DNA of 64,000 nucleotides from Promethearchaeota archaeon (GTDB lineage Archaea > Asgardarchaeota > Lokiarchaeia > Sigyniarchaeales > SOKP01), in the NCBI GenBank assembly GCA_018238625.1, contig JABCSY010000005.1:16746-80745 (forward strand), read 5' to 3'. Under the pieces are notes generated by a model. It had not been told where the DNA came from. It worked only from the letters and a program-made list of their open reading frames with translations, and ran no database searches. How positions within the stretch are numbered: the first letter of the stretch is position 1; every line of letters starts with the position of its first letter. Positions 51,879 through 62,200 of this stretch are shown here, piece after piece. The position numbers and the translations under genes are program-made.

Positions 51879-52103
51879 GTGAAAAAATTGCGAAACATCG
51901 AGTGGCAGAATTATCGGCACCCCGAGTTCCTTCAATCGCTCAGTATTAGCGTAAACGAGCTGAAGTATGTAAAACTGTTCCTAAAAGGCGGTGCCGCTTC
52001 TTTGGTTAACGAAATCTTGCGGGAGCGAAAAACCAAGCAGTTCAACTATCACCGAAACAACGATTTAAAAAATTATAGCAAACCCGAAAAAATCAAAGCT
52101 TAA
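51879..52103 (+). CDS. hypothetical 74-aa protein in a GC-richer patch
   Basis: GTG start; higher-GC codon usage than flanks. Confidence 0.5.
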   Translation: MKKLRNIEWQNYRHPEFLQSLSISVNELKYVKLFLKGGAASLVNEILRERKTKQFNYHRNNDLKNYSKPEKIKA

Positions 52104-52471
52104 CTAACAATTTTTTTATCATTATTCTTTTAAACTTTAAGTTCAAAAGTAAACAGAAATCAAAATTTTCCACACTTTTAACTCTTTATATTATTCCAAA
52201 GCTAAATCTGAAAATTAACCATCTCAAAGAAATCGGAGAAATTGAAGTAAATTAGACTGTAAATAAAGGAAAAAACAATAGACGGATATATTTTGTGTTA
52301 ATGGAGAAGATTAACTTTTTAACAAATTAACTTTTTGACAAAAATGTTAAATACTATGTTATCTCTTTTTTAATTTGATCATTTTCGATCAACGATTTAG
52401 GATGAGCGCGATTCACTAATCTAACTATCTTTGATATTAAAAAATGATTAACCGTTTGTAAAAGTTTGTAG

Positions 52472-53116
52472 GTGAAAATAATAATGAAAATGAAATTGAA
52501 AGTGACCACAGCAATATTAATGTCATTATTTCTGGTAGGCATCATAGCAGTTTCGACACACGCAAAACCCGCCGAACCTAGTCGCATGTTAATGGTTGAT
52601 ATCATAGCGAAAGGGGATGACATGGATATTCCTGGATATGACGAAGGCATTTATAGAGCTACTACTTTAATCGTAGCAAAGATTGAATTCGATAAAGTCA
52701 CTGGTGTACCTCTGGGACGAGTAGAATTCCATATAAAAATCTATGATGAATCAGGTAAGAAAGTCTATATGATTAAGGGGAAACTCAAAGATGGGATGGT
52801 TATCCCGGAACAGCAATTTGTGTGCGATGTGCGGGGGGTCACGTGGACTAACCTTTGGCTTGTTATGGGCTTAGGAATGATTAAAACTACAGATATAGAT
52901 TTGGAGATAGTACATCGAGGTCAATTAATAACATTGCCCAATACAGGAGGTAAATATGTCCCGGCATACATTGTTATGATGGTGAGCCCTAATGGTGAGA
53001 ATCTTGAAGGAGAAATTTGGGACGGATGGGCTTTTGCTGGAGTTATGGAGAATATGATTCCGATTTTCGGTGGGGTAACCTATTTGACAAAATATATGGA
53101 AAAGTGGGTTCCATAA
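52472..53116 (+). CDS. secreted protein of unknown function
   Basis: signal peptide VTTAILMSLFLVGIIAVSTHA. Confidence 0.7.
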   Translation: MKIIMKMKLKVTTAILMSLFLVGIIAVSTHAKPAEPSRMLMVDIIAKGDDMDIPGYDEGIYRATTLIVAKIEFDKVTGVPLGRVEFHIKIYDESGKKVYMIKGKLKDGMVIPEQQFVCDVRGVTWTNLWLVMGLGMIKTTDIDLEIVHRGQLITLPNTGGKYVPAYIVMMVSPNGENLEGEIWDGWAFAGVMENMIPIFGGVTYLTKYMEKWVP

Positions 53117-53208
53117 AAAAATTAAATTTAATAGTTAAGGGGTAGATCCTAACACCTCTTTTTTTTTTAATATAAAAAAAATAAATTTTTAAAATTTAAC
53201 ACTCGCTT

Positions 53209-54411
53209 TTAATTCTTTTTTAGCAATCGCTTCTGAACCACGTAATGAGTCCTCACGGAAACACCGTGTGGAAAGATGGTCTTTATCGCTCGGTCGTTGT
53301 TGGCCCAAATATTAGTCCCTTCGTAGTAATCGAATCCGTGGGTACTTGCTGACAAAAACACTCCAATGTTGTGGAGCGCTGAAAATATGCCTTTTCTCGC
53401 GTATTCCTTTTTTATCATGGCCGTGTCTACGTTTAAGTGAGTCAGTGGCTCTCTGTTCCATAGCTGAAACAAGTTTGGTTGGCACATTATAACGCCTACC
53501 AGCTCGTTAGTGTTCCGGTCGAAAGCGTATACGCCCATAGGAACGATTTTTTCGAAGTCGCAAGAATCCCAAGTTTCTCTAAATCCGGGAACATCGGCGT
53601 TCTCTTGAGGGAATTCTTCGTTGACTATCTTAAGCACTTTACACGCTTGAGCGTACCCGTTCATCATCTCTTCAAATCTAGATTCACCGCCTGGCGCGTC
53701 GGCAAGTACGGCGTACAGGGATTGAGAGGCTAAGCCCATTATTTGCTCCTTTAAATTCCTTATTTCGTCGAGGGGTAAAAACTTGATAACTATGTTTTCG
53801 TCTAATTCTTTGCCTTTGTCCCACTTTTTTAAGAAAGTGTCGAGACACGAGTACTTCGAGTCTTTTCTGTAGCCTAATTGTTCCAAGTAGTCTAGAACTT
53901 TTGATTCGGGGTCGCTGAACGCTACGCCGCTCATCATGGGAGCTTCGAACCCTTCGGTTTGAAAACCGATCCCGCCTATATATTTCGGGTAATTGATTGG
54001 GCCACGGAGTTTTTTCTTCTTGTTTTCGCGAACGAATTTTTCGCACTCGCTCATTAACGCTTCACAAGTCTCTAAACTCTGAGCACTAAGCCAACCAAAC
54101 GTAGGGCACGCCATTCCGTAACTTTTATAATCGCCGTCAATTTGACAGATTACGAATCCCGTTAAGATTCCCTTTTGAGAAGCGTAAAAAAATCTAATTT
54201 GATAATCTTGTTTTGAAAATCTCTCTGTAAAATAATCTATAAGTTCTAAAACAATTACGAGTTTTAGCCTTTCGTCAGGAACATATAAAAGTTCCGTCAA
54301 AACAAATTGAATCTCTGAAATATTTCGCGTTGATGAGATAATTAGTTCTTTTTTTCTAAAAATTTCGTGTTGATGCGATAATAAGCTCTTTTTTTCCAAG
54401 CTAATTTCCAT
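53209..54411 (-). CDS. GNAT-like acetyltransferase (~400 aa)
   Basis: VGVIMCQPNLFQLW...HLNVDTAMIKKEYARKGIFSALHNIGVFLS...YYEGTNIWANNDRAIKTIF. Confidence 0.7.
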   Translation of the reverse strand: MEISLEKKSLLSHQHEIFRKKELIISSTRNISEIQFVLTELLYVPDERLKLVIVLELIDYFTERFSKQDYQIRFFYASQKGILTGFVICQIDGDYKSYGMACPTFGWLSAQSLETCEALMSECEKFVRENKKKKLRGPINYPKYIGGIGFQTEGFEAPMMSGVAFSDPESKVLDYLEQLGYRKDSKYSCLDTFLKKWDKGKELDENIVIKFLPLDEIRNLKEQIMGLASQSLYAVLADAPGGESRFEEMMNGYAQACKVLKIVNEEFPQENADVPGFRETWDSCDFEKIVPMGVYAFDRNTNELVGVIMCQPNLFQLWNREPLTHLNVDTAMIKKEYARKGIFSALHNIGVFLSASTHGFDYYEGTNIWANNDRAIKTIFPHGVSVRTHYVVQKRLLKKN

Positions 54412-54547
54412 TTTACATCATTCTTTTAAATTTGATTTAAGGATAGTATCATCTTCACAAGAAACATATATAAAGAAAAATATAAAAAAAAATCGTGGAT
54501 TTATTTGGATGTTTAATAAGTCCACTAACTAATTTAAAAATTAAAAT

Positions 54548-55903
54548 TTATTCGATTTTTTTAGGTAATTTGATTTTTAAAGATATAGAGAATGCAATAA
54601 CTGAAGATATTACAGACAACACGCATATTAGCATCCATAGATCGTATCCTGGTATCCCTGGTAATAGAGTCTCTGGAGGATTTTCAACGAATTTTGCAAT
54701 ATAACTTTCAAAATTTAAGCTACCTACCACGTAAATATTATTTCTTGTATCTATTACGATTCCGTTACACGAATCTTCTTCCGTACCACCAAACACGTAA
54801 TCCCATTTCTTATTTCCTGAACTATCAAATTTTTCTAACTCCATATCATCATCTGTAGTTCTTTTAGCTAGATAAATATTGTTCGAAGAATCTAAAGAAA
54901 TCCCATTGATTAATTGTTGAGAAGAACTTCCAGTTGTAGATTGCCGTATACGAGACCATTGGAGCCCTCCATTTTTATCATACTTAAATAAGCTCGATTT
55001 ACTTATAAAACTAGTGCCATCAGAGACTATTCCTTCTCCTACAAGATAAATATTGTCTAATGAATCTATTGTAATACCTTTACAATATCTTACCCCAACT
55101 ATATTCCCCGAGCGATTCCATTGCCACACACCAAGATTATCAAATTTTACAAGGCACATATCAAAATCTATAGTACCCCCTAGATAAACGTTATCTGATG
55201 AATCCACAACGATCTCCATTGCTCCATCTTGTAAACCTCCCCCCCATGTACGATTCCATTCTAACCCTCCAGAAGAATTATATTTAAGTAAACACATAGC
55301 AGTTCCTTCTGCAATCCAACTCTCCGTATAACCTGCAAGAAAGATGTCGTCATTAGTGTCAATTGCTAGTCCATAACAAGTTTCAGATCCGCCTCCACCC
55401 CAAACATCATACCATTGAAACACTCCAGCATTATTATATTTTAATAAAAACAAATCTCTTTCTCCAGCATGAACATTTTCCGTATATCCCGCAACGTAAA
55501 TGTCATTAGTCGAACTAATAACAATTGCTTCACCAACATCTCTCAATAAACCACCCCTACCCCATGTGTGGGCCCATTGAAGCTGACCACTACTATTGTA
55601 TTTAAGCAAGGATACTTCATAAGAATCACCTACAGAATTAGTATAACCGGTAACGTAACTATTGTTTAAAGAATCAAGCTCTATTGCATTACCTATTGCA
55701 CCATTATAATCTAACCAAGTATGATTCCATAGAAGATTAACTGGATCAGAGGCATTTATAAGGAGCTTGTCGTTTACAATAATACTTTCATCATATTTAT
55801 TATAGTTCCTGCCGTAGAGTATTGAAAAAGCACTGATGGTTAAAATCGTAATAAAAATCAGTATCAATAATTGTTTTTTATCTTTCATTTTAATTTCGTC
55901 CAA
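54548..55903 (-). CDS. SBBP-type beta-propeller surface protein with IPGY C-terminal anchor
   Basis: repeated W.R/HTWGGG...D..G.AIDS.N.IYVAGYT units; C-terminal LPGIPGYDLWMLICVLSVISSVIAF. Confidence 0.85.
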   Translation of the reverse strand: MDEIKMKDKKQLLILIFITILTISAFSILYGRNYNKYDESIIVNDKLLINASDPVNLLWNHTWLDYNGAIGNAIELDSLNNSYVTGYTNSVGDSYEVSLLKYNSSGQLQWAHTWGRGGLLRDVGEAIVISSTNDIYVAGYTENVHAGERDLFLLKYNNAGVFQWYDVWGGGGSETCYGLAIDTNDDIFLAGYTESWIAEGTAMCLLKYNSSGGLEWNRTWGGGLQDGAMEIVVDSSDNVYLGGTIDFDMCLVKFDNLGVWQWNRSGNIVGVRYCKGITIDSLDNIYLVGEGIVSDGTSFISKSSLFKYDKNGGLQWSRIRQSTTGSSSQQLINGISLDSSNNIYLAKRTTDDDMELEKFDSSGNKKWDYVFGGTEEDSCNGIVIDTRNNIYVVGSLNFESYIAKFVENPPETLLPGIPGYDLWMLICVLSVISSVIAFSISLKIKLPKKIE

Positions 55904-56038
55904 TTTTATTATTTATTTTATAGTAAATAATTAACGATTAGACTTTTTCATTAATAAAGCCATTAGGACAAAATTTTTCCAAAATTAAAATAAGATTACA
56001 TAGTTTAGATTATAAAAATTTAATATTTAGTTTTTTCT

Positions 56039-57277
56039 TTAAATTGGTTTTATCTGTACGCTTAGCATGTCTACTAGCTCCTGTCCTTTAGGTAGAAGCT
56101 CGGCTTGCGGAACATCGCCCTCGTAGTAGTTAAACACCACGTAATCTTCGAACTTGTTTTCGGTTTTATTGTAGCTCCAACAGGGCACGTATCCTCTCGC
56201 CCTAAACCCAAACTCGTAAAACAATTGCTGATGTTCCGGACTGAAAGCCGAGACGAACGCTTCGCTGTAGCGAATGGTGTTTTCATTCATTCTCTTAAGA
56301 AACTCCTCCAAAAACACGTACAATTCCTCAAGAGAATCGACGTGGTATTTGGTTTTCTCGAAGTTTTGAATTTGAGAAGTGTGTAAAAAAGTAAAGTAAG
56401 ATTTTGTACCCCTAATAAAAAATTGGTGGTACCCGTACCCGTATTTGTCTGTAATTAAATCCTTTCTAAAAGCTTTTTGAAGCTCGTGTATCTTGTCGTA
56501 GTCCAAGTTGAGGTCGGGAGAAGTCAACTGAAAAGCCCCGAGATCGTAAATGTTGTCGCAATGCAAAAAACTATCCAAAGCGTTTTTGATTAATACCGGC
56601 GTCTTTCGATCTCTGTATTTTGTAAGTGTTTTCTCGCGATAAATAACACCCATCACGTCAGATTCTACTTGATCGTAAAAAACATCTTTGTTGGGAAAGA
56701 ACGCTACAGTGTTAATTCCGCAGACCGATGTAATGTATTGAGAAGCTCCGTGAGCGGTCCTATTTTCGCAATACCACATCAAAATCTTTTTTTTAAAAGT
56801 TTTCCACATCCAAGCGTACGAACCTATTATGGATTTAGTTACGTCTAAGACTTGTTGGTATTTCTTTTTAACCATAAACCCGCCAGAATATCCTTTTTTG
56901 TGCTCGAAATCTAACGCGCATCGAAAACAACCGGCGACATCTCCATTTATTTCGAACAAAATAAAGTGGTTGTTAGAGCTCTCGATCATCTTCTTAACCA
57001 TGCGCTCGTCCTCGATCTCTTTGTAGGGATAAGTACCATCGTAGCACTCCTTACATATACTTGCGATATCTTTAGCGTCTTTAGGTTTAGCGAGCACTAA
57101 AGTGGGACTTAATTTATCGCTTTCCAGTTTAGTGTCGATTAAAAAGTCAAGTTCCATGCCGTTCTCTAAATCTAAGTCCAAGATGTCCTCGAATATCTCT
57201 AAAAATTCGTCGATTGAGTTTGGACAAAGTTTTGAATATTCAATAACGGGATATTGAATTATTTCTTGACTTATCAT
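56039..57277 (-). CDS. GNAT-like acetyltransferase (~412 aa)
   Basis: LVLAKPKDAKDIASICKECYDGTYPY...HFILFEINGDVAGCFRCALDFEHKKGYSGGFMVKKKYQ. Confidence 0.65.
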   Translation of the reverse strand: MISQEIIQYPVIEYSKLCPNSIDEFLEIFEDILDLDLENGMELDFLIDTKLESDKLSPTLVLAKPKDAKDIASICKECYDGTYPYKEIEDERMVKKMIESSNNHFILFEINGDVAGCFRCALDFEHKKGYSGGFMVKKKYQQVLDVTKSIIGSYAWMWKTFKKKILMWYCENRTAHGASQYITSVCGINTVAFFPNKDVFYDQVESDVMGVIYREKTLTKYRDRKTPVLIKNALDSFLHCDNIYDLGAFQLTSPDLNLDYDKIHELQKAFRKDLITDKYGYGYHQFFIRGTKSYFTFLHTSQIQNFEKTKYHVDSLEELYVFLEEFLKRMNENTIRYSEAFVSAFSPEHQQLFYEFGFRARGYVPCWSYNKTENKFEDYVVFNYYEGDVPQAELLPKGQELVDMLSVQIKPI

Positions 57278-57424
57278 TTTTTTTGCGTTGTAACTACTTT
57301 TAAATAATTACTCTTACCTTAAGCCCAAGCTATATAAATAAAAATTTGAAATGGGTTTCTTTTTTTTTAATTTTTTTTCTAAATATTCTTAGATTTTCTT
57401 TTAAATAGCTTCGATAGTTAAGCT

Positions 57425-58306
57425 ATGAAAACACACCAAAATGGTTTATTAAAAATGTTTGTCACTCAAAAATTAGACGCTTGGTCAAACTTTTATTGGG
57501 AGCGCATTTCTCGAAACATTGGCCCCATAACTTATCGAGAGCAGGAAGTTATTAGGACTTCAAGAGTTGCTGTTCTTGGAGTAGGTGGTTTAGGCGGACC
57601 TCTTGCCGAAAATCTCGTGAGAGCGGGCTGCCAAGACGTAGTGATTTGCGATATCGATGTTTTCGACGAATCCAACTTAAACAGGCAGATCTGCACTATC
57701 GAAGACATCGGTAAAAGAAAGATTGATGTTATGGAAACTTTCTTGCGAAAAATCGACCCTGAACTTGCTATAAAAAAGTTTTTCAAAATTACGAAAAACA
57801 ACATAGATAAAGTTCTCGAAGGAGTAAAAGTGGTAGCGCTAACTTTAGACGACCCTGCAACCTCTATTTTTATCGCAAGAGAGTGTCGGAAAAGAGGGAT
57901 TCCTATGGTGGAATCTTGGGGCGTTCCGTTTTTGTTTACTTGGTGGTTCACTCCTGACAGCGTCGACTACGAGAACTGCTACGGTTTAGACACATACCAT
58001 TACAGTTATTCCGAGCTTAAGAACAAGAAAAAAGAAATAAACCTCGCGACCTATCAAGCCTTCTTGCCAAAAGTTTTTCGAATGCCAGGAGTCAAAGAAA
58101 AATACGACCGCGAACCTGGGGCTTTCAAAGAAATGATGTCCGGAAACATCGGAGCTCGCTCCTTTGCCCCGTTTGTAAGAATTACTTCCGACTTTCTTTC
58201 GGTGGACATTATTTTTTCAGGCATACTTAAGGTAAAACCGATGAAATTAGCCCCAAACCTGAAAGGGTTCGATTACATCAACATGAAAGTTTTTGAAATT
58301 AATTAA
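57425..58306 (+). CDS. ThiF/MoeB/E1-like adenylyltransferase
   Basis: VLGVGGLGGPLAENLVRAGCQDVVICDIDVFDESNLNRQ, IGKRKIDVM. Confidence 0.93.
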   Translation: MKTHQNGLLKMFVTQKLDAWSNFYWERISRNIGPITYREQEVIRTSRVAVLGVGGLGGPLAENLVRAGCQDVVICDIDVFDESNLNRQICTIEDIGKRKIDVMETFLRKIDPELAIKKFFKITKNNIDKVLEGVKVVALTLDDPATSIFIARECRKRGIPMVESWGVPFLFTWWFTPDSVDYENCYGLDTYHYSYSELKNKKKEINLATYQAFLPKVFRMPGVKEKYDREPGAFKEMMSGNIGARSFAPFVRITSDFLSVDIIFSGILKVKPMKLAPNLKGFDYINMKVFEIN

Positions 58307-58349
58307 TTTTTTTTTCTTAAATATTTAATATCGTTCAAAAAACGACTTT

Positions 58350-59249
58350 CTAAGCGTTAAAAACTGTTTTAAACCTTTCCAATATTTTTTTGCAAAAAAT
58401 AGGACTACTTACGAGTCGTTTAGAAAAGAAATCTTTTAAACTTAAGTAAAAAACTTCTCTATTGTCCGCAACAAGCTTGGAATCTAAGCTGCTTATTATT
58501 AAATACACAAAGACTTTAACGAACGCCTCTTGAGCCTGCTGGAGGTTAGACGGAGATATGTCGTTCATGCTGTGTTGGAATATATTTCGAATTGTGATGT
58601 ATTTGACTAGTGATGTCTCAACCTCTTCGGGAAACCCGAGCCTCTCCATTTTATTGGCCATGATTATTTTTCCGTCCTTGATGTTATCACTAAGGTTTTC
58701 GCTTTCGCCAAATCTTTCGTTGTAAAGCTCTTCTAACTTAGGGTATAATTTAACGAAAAATTTATAGTCGTCGTATTCGCACATATCCAGCCATTCACTA
58801 ACCTTAATAGCTGAAAAAACGCGTTCTATTTCGATCTTTATTGCCTTTTCTGAATAAAAACTTTTAGTTCCAGCAAGAAGTTCTTTCTTTTTTTTTAGCG
58901 CGAGAACGCTAATCTTGTTAGCTACAACCTCCAACAACTCGTTTCTTTCCGCGATCAATTGACTTAATTGGTCGTTTTTTAAATCAGGTTGATTTGAATC
59001 GGTAGGTTCCCGATGAACTGGGGCTTGATTGTTGTCTCGGGCTCGATTGAGGCAATAGGTTAAAAAATTCGACATGTCTTTAACTATTCGACCTCGGTTT
59101 TGGAGTACGTTTTGTTTTAGTTGTTTAGGCGTAATCGTTCCCTTGCTAAAGTTTCTAATGGCGATTTTAAGCTCAGCTAATTCTTCCTCGTCAAAGACTA
59201 TTTTTTCTATTACTTGTTCGAATTCCTCAACTTTTTGCGTTGTTGTCAT
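58350..59249 (-). CDS. hypothetical protein, last gene of the HerA-like operon
   Basis: ATG at 59249 meets the stop of the 1272-aa ORF. Confidence 0.75.
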   Translation of the reverse strand: MTTTQKVEEFEQVIEKIVFDEEELAELKIAIRNFSKGTITPKQLKQNVLQNRGRIVKDMSNFLTYCLNRARDNNQAPVHREPTDSNQPDLKNDQLSQLIAERNELLEVVANKISVLALKKKKELLAGTKSFYSEKAIKIEIERVFSAIKVSEWLDMCEYDDYKFFVKLYPKLEELYNERFGESENLSDNIKDGKIIMANKMERLGFPEEVETSLVKYITIRNIFQHSMNDISPSNLQQAQEAFVKVFVYLIISSLDSKLVADNREVFYLSLKDFFSKRLVSSPIFCKKILERFKTVFNA

Positions 59250-62200
59250 TAAACCGACCTCGTGTCTCCTTCGACGTATCGTTTAAATCTATCAAAAATT
59301 TTAGAATACATCTCGAACATTTCTTTGCTGCGCTTTTCTACGCCTTCTTTTTCGAAAGATATTTTATCGCAATGAGTAAGGAAATCGGTCAATTGGTCGT
59401 CAGAAAATGGAAAACCTTCTACTTTTGATATGGAGACAATAAATTTAACAATATTGTCGTCATTGATCGCGGTATTAACGCTGTAGTAAGAGTTATATGT
59501 GGCGCGAAGGAACTTTCTAAGCAAATCTTTGCCGGTTCTAAGCGATTTTTCGAATTCTTTATTTTTAATAGATTGGTGCATTTTAAAATGTTCATAATAC
59601 AAGATCGGTGCGAAATGCTCGGTAAAAGCGTTCTTTAAGTTTTTAGCGTTAATTATTTTTCCATGTGAAAAGCTCTCAGAATTGTTCGAATTGTCTGAAT
59701 TGTCTGAATTATCGGAAATATCAGAGTTGTTTGAAATATTGGATTCTACATCTAACGGTTCGTAGGATATTTCCGCTTTTCTCTGGACTTCGTAATAGTC
59801 TTCTAAAGCTTCGCCGTAGTGTGGTCCGACAGCGAAAGAAGTTTGTAAGGATTCAGAACCGCTCGCCCGTTTAGGATGGCTCTCAATTAAGTATCGATGT
59901 TTCACTAAAATTTCGAAAGTTTTGTTTTTAATCTCTTTTTCTCTTTTTTTATCTTTAGTTACCTTCAAAATATACGGGTGAAGCCATTGCGTTAGCTCTT
60001 TCTTAATTTTTTGCTCGTAAAGGTTTCCTATTTGGTCTAACTTTTTTAAGTTGTTTAAGAAGCCTATTATCCCCTCGATCAATACGCTATATTCTCCGAA
60101 ATCTTTTTGGAACAAAGTTTTTTCTGCTCTTTGGATTATTCGCTTTTCAGCGTTCTCCAAGTCGTACCCTTGCTTTTTCATGTAGGCAACTATTTCTTTC
60201 CAAGATAGAAGTTTAGTTTCTCTCAAACCTTTCAAGTCGAATTCTACGGGAAAAGGTTGGTATATGTCTTCTCGTTTAACCACGGCTTCGTCTTTTTTCA
60301 TGCTTGCGATGTACTTCAATTGGTAGCCCTCGTTTCTACTGCGACTATAATACCCTTGCCCGTGAAGGGACTCTAAGTTCATTAGAGGGCCAAGCATCGC
60401 GCTATCTCTTTTATCGGTCGCCTTAAAAGTAATTAAGTTCTCGAAGTAATTGAACGCGTTAGGGTGTATATGCCTTACTTGAGAAGCCGAGCAGATCATC
60501 CCAAATCCTTTTTGTGTGAACGGTTCGAGAAATTTATCGATTATACCGTAATTAACTTTTTTGTCTATAAAAAATCCGTCAAAAACCACATCTAAGTGCG
60601 GTACAATTAGGAATTTAGGATAATAAGCCCTTTCGGTCCGTAGATAATGGATAAATTTAGAAAGAACGACGAACGTAAAGTAGCATTGCTTGTCGTAGTT
60701 CTTAACTCCCGAAAAATCAATAATGACCGTCTTATCATGGGTTAGTATTTCGTAAGATGGATTAATTTCTTGCTTGTTTTGTTGATTTTGCATAAAGTCC
60801 ATGTCATTGGGGGTGAACTCGTTAAAAAACAATTGAATCGAGTCGGTAATAGGCGACTTTTCCCATTGGTTCATAGTATCTAGGCCTAAAGTTAATGTAG
60901 AAACATCTATATTGGGATTACGCACAATACTTTTTTTAAACGCTTCGATCGTCCTCTCGTCTTTTTTGAAGCACAACGCGAAAGCGTCGAACATGTAATT
61001 TAAATAGCCTATATTGTCTTTATCGTAAGGGACTTCTGAGAAAAGAGGGTTAACCAAAAATGTTTTGCCCGCTTTGAGGTGTAAAAACTTATCTTCGTAC
61101 ATCGTGCCTTTGAAAACGCGCAGTAATTTAGACCAATTTCCGGTGAAATCGAAGATCACGGATGGATATCCCGCCTTCACTAGTTCAGAAACGATCTTCT
61201 GGCACAGCGCTTCCCTGCTCGAATTTGTTCCGTTGAGCACGATTAAATTTCGCAATTGCTCTAGAGTAAACCCCATAGGAACTTCGTGTTCTAAGAACTC
61301 GGTGTTTATTGTGTGCCCGACCGTTATAAAGTTAGTCAAGTGTAGGGGTGTGTTAAATTCCGCGGCTAACCTCGTCTCAACTCCTTTTTTGAGCTGGTTG
61401 GAAATCTCGGTTATGAACAAAAGAGTTTTTCCTTGAAACAGCAAGTAACTCAAGTGGGTACCGTTCCTCCTGAAGAATTTGTTTTTAAAAGTTTCGAACA
61501 ATAGTCCCGATTCTAACTCGTTATTCCTAAGTTGCTTTAGCTCGTAATTAACGAAAAATTGATTGAAGCTTTTTCTCAATACTAAACTTTGATTTTTTAA
61601 CTTTTGCTCTATATCGCCAACTATCTCGTAGTTAATAACAGGAGCATTCGAGATCGCCGAAGTGGAATAAATTATAACGGTGCTCCAAATACCCGAGCGC
61701 GAACTTAACCACTTCCTTCCATCTATGACCGTTTCCGTTCTCATTAACAATTTTTTCTGTTCCATGTCCTTTAGGAACTTAAAACCTTCTTTATCGAACT
61801 GATGAAACGTTAAAGGAGTTAGTTGAATCGTGGCTGTAAAAGGCATTTTCTCGCGGATAAGAGCTTCGTAAAACTTACTAGCAGAACAAAAGGGTGGGGG
61901 ATAAGTGAAATACAAGTTATTAATTTTTATCCCTCCGATCATTTTTCCTTCGACCTGATAAAAAATAGTCTCTGGCGCTTTCGATACCTTAAAAAACTTA
62001 ACCTCGCTAAAAGGGTCGAAAATTTGGATGTCGTTCGATTCAAATAGCTTGCTTTTAATCAGAAAGAAAAATAGTTCCCGCCACCAAATTAATAATATTA
62101 CCGTAAGAATTGCAAAAGTTCCTAAAAATTGTATTACTATAGGTAAATTAAATACTAATAACAACCGATCCAAACATATTACGATTGCCAAAACATAGCT

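Noticed and set aside
53684-54046. 120-aa arginine-rich ORF
   Set aside because: Same-strand out-of-frame shadow of the GNAT gene in GC-richer sequence.
57532-57951. 139-aa minus-strand ORF
   Set aside because: Antisense to the conserved ThiF adenylation domain.
61065-61436. 123-aa plus-strand ORF
   Set aside because: Antisense to the HerA-like gene.
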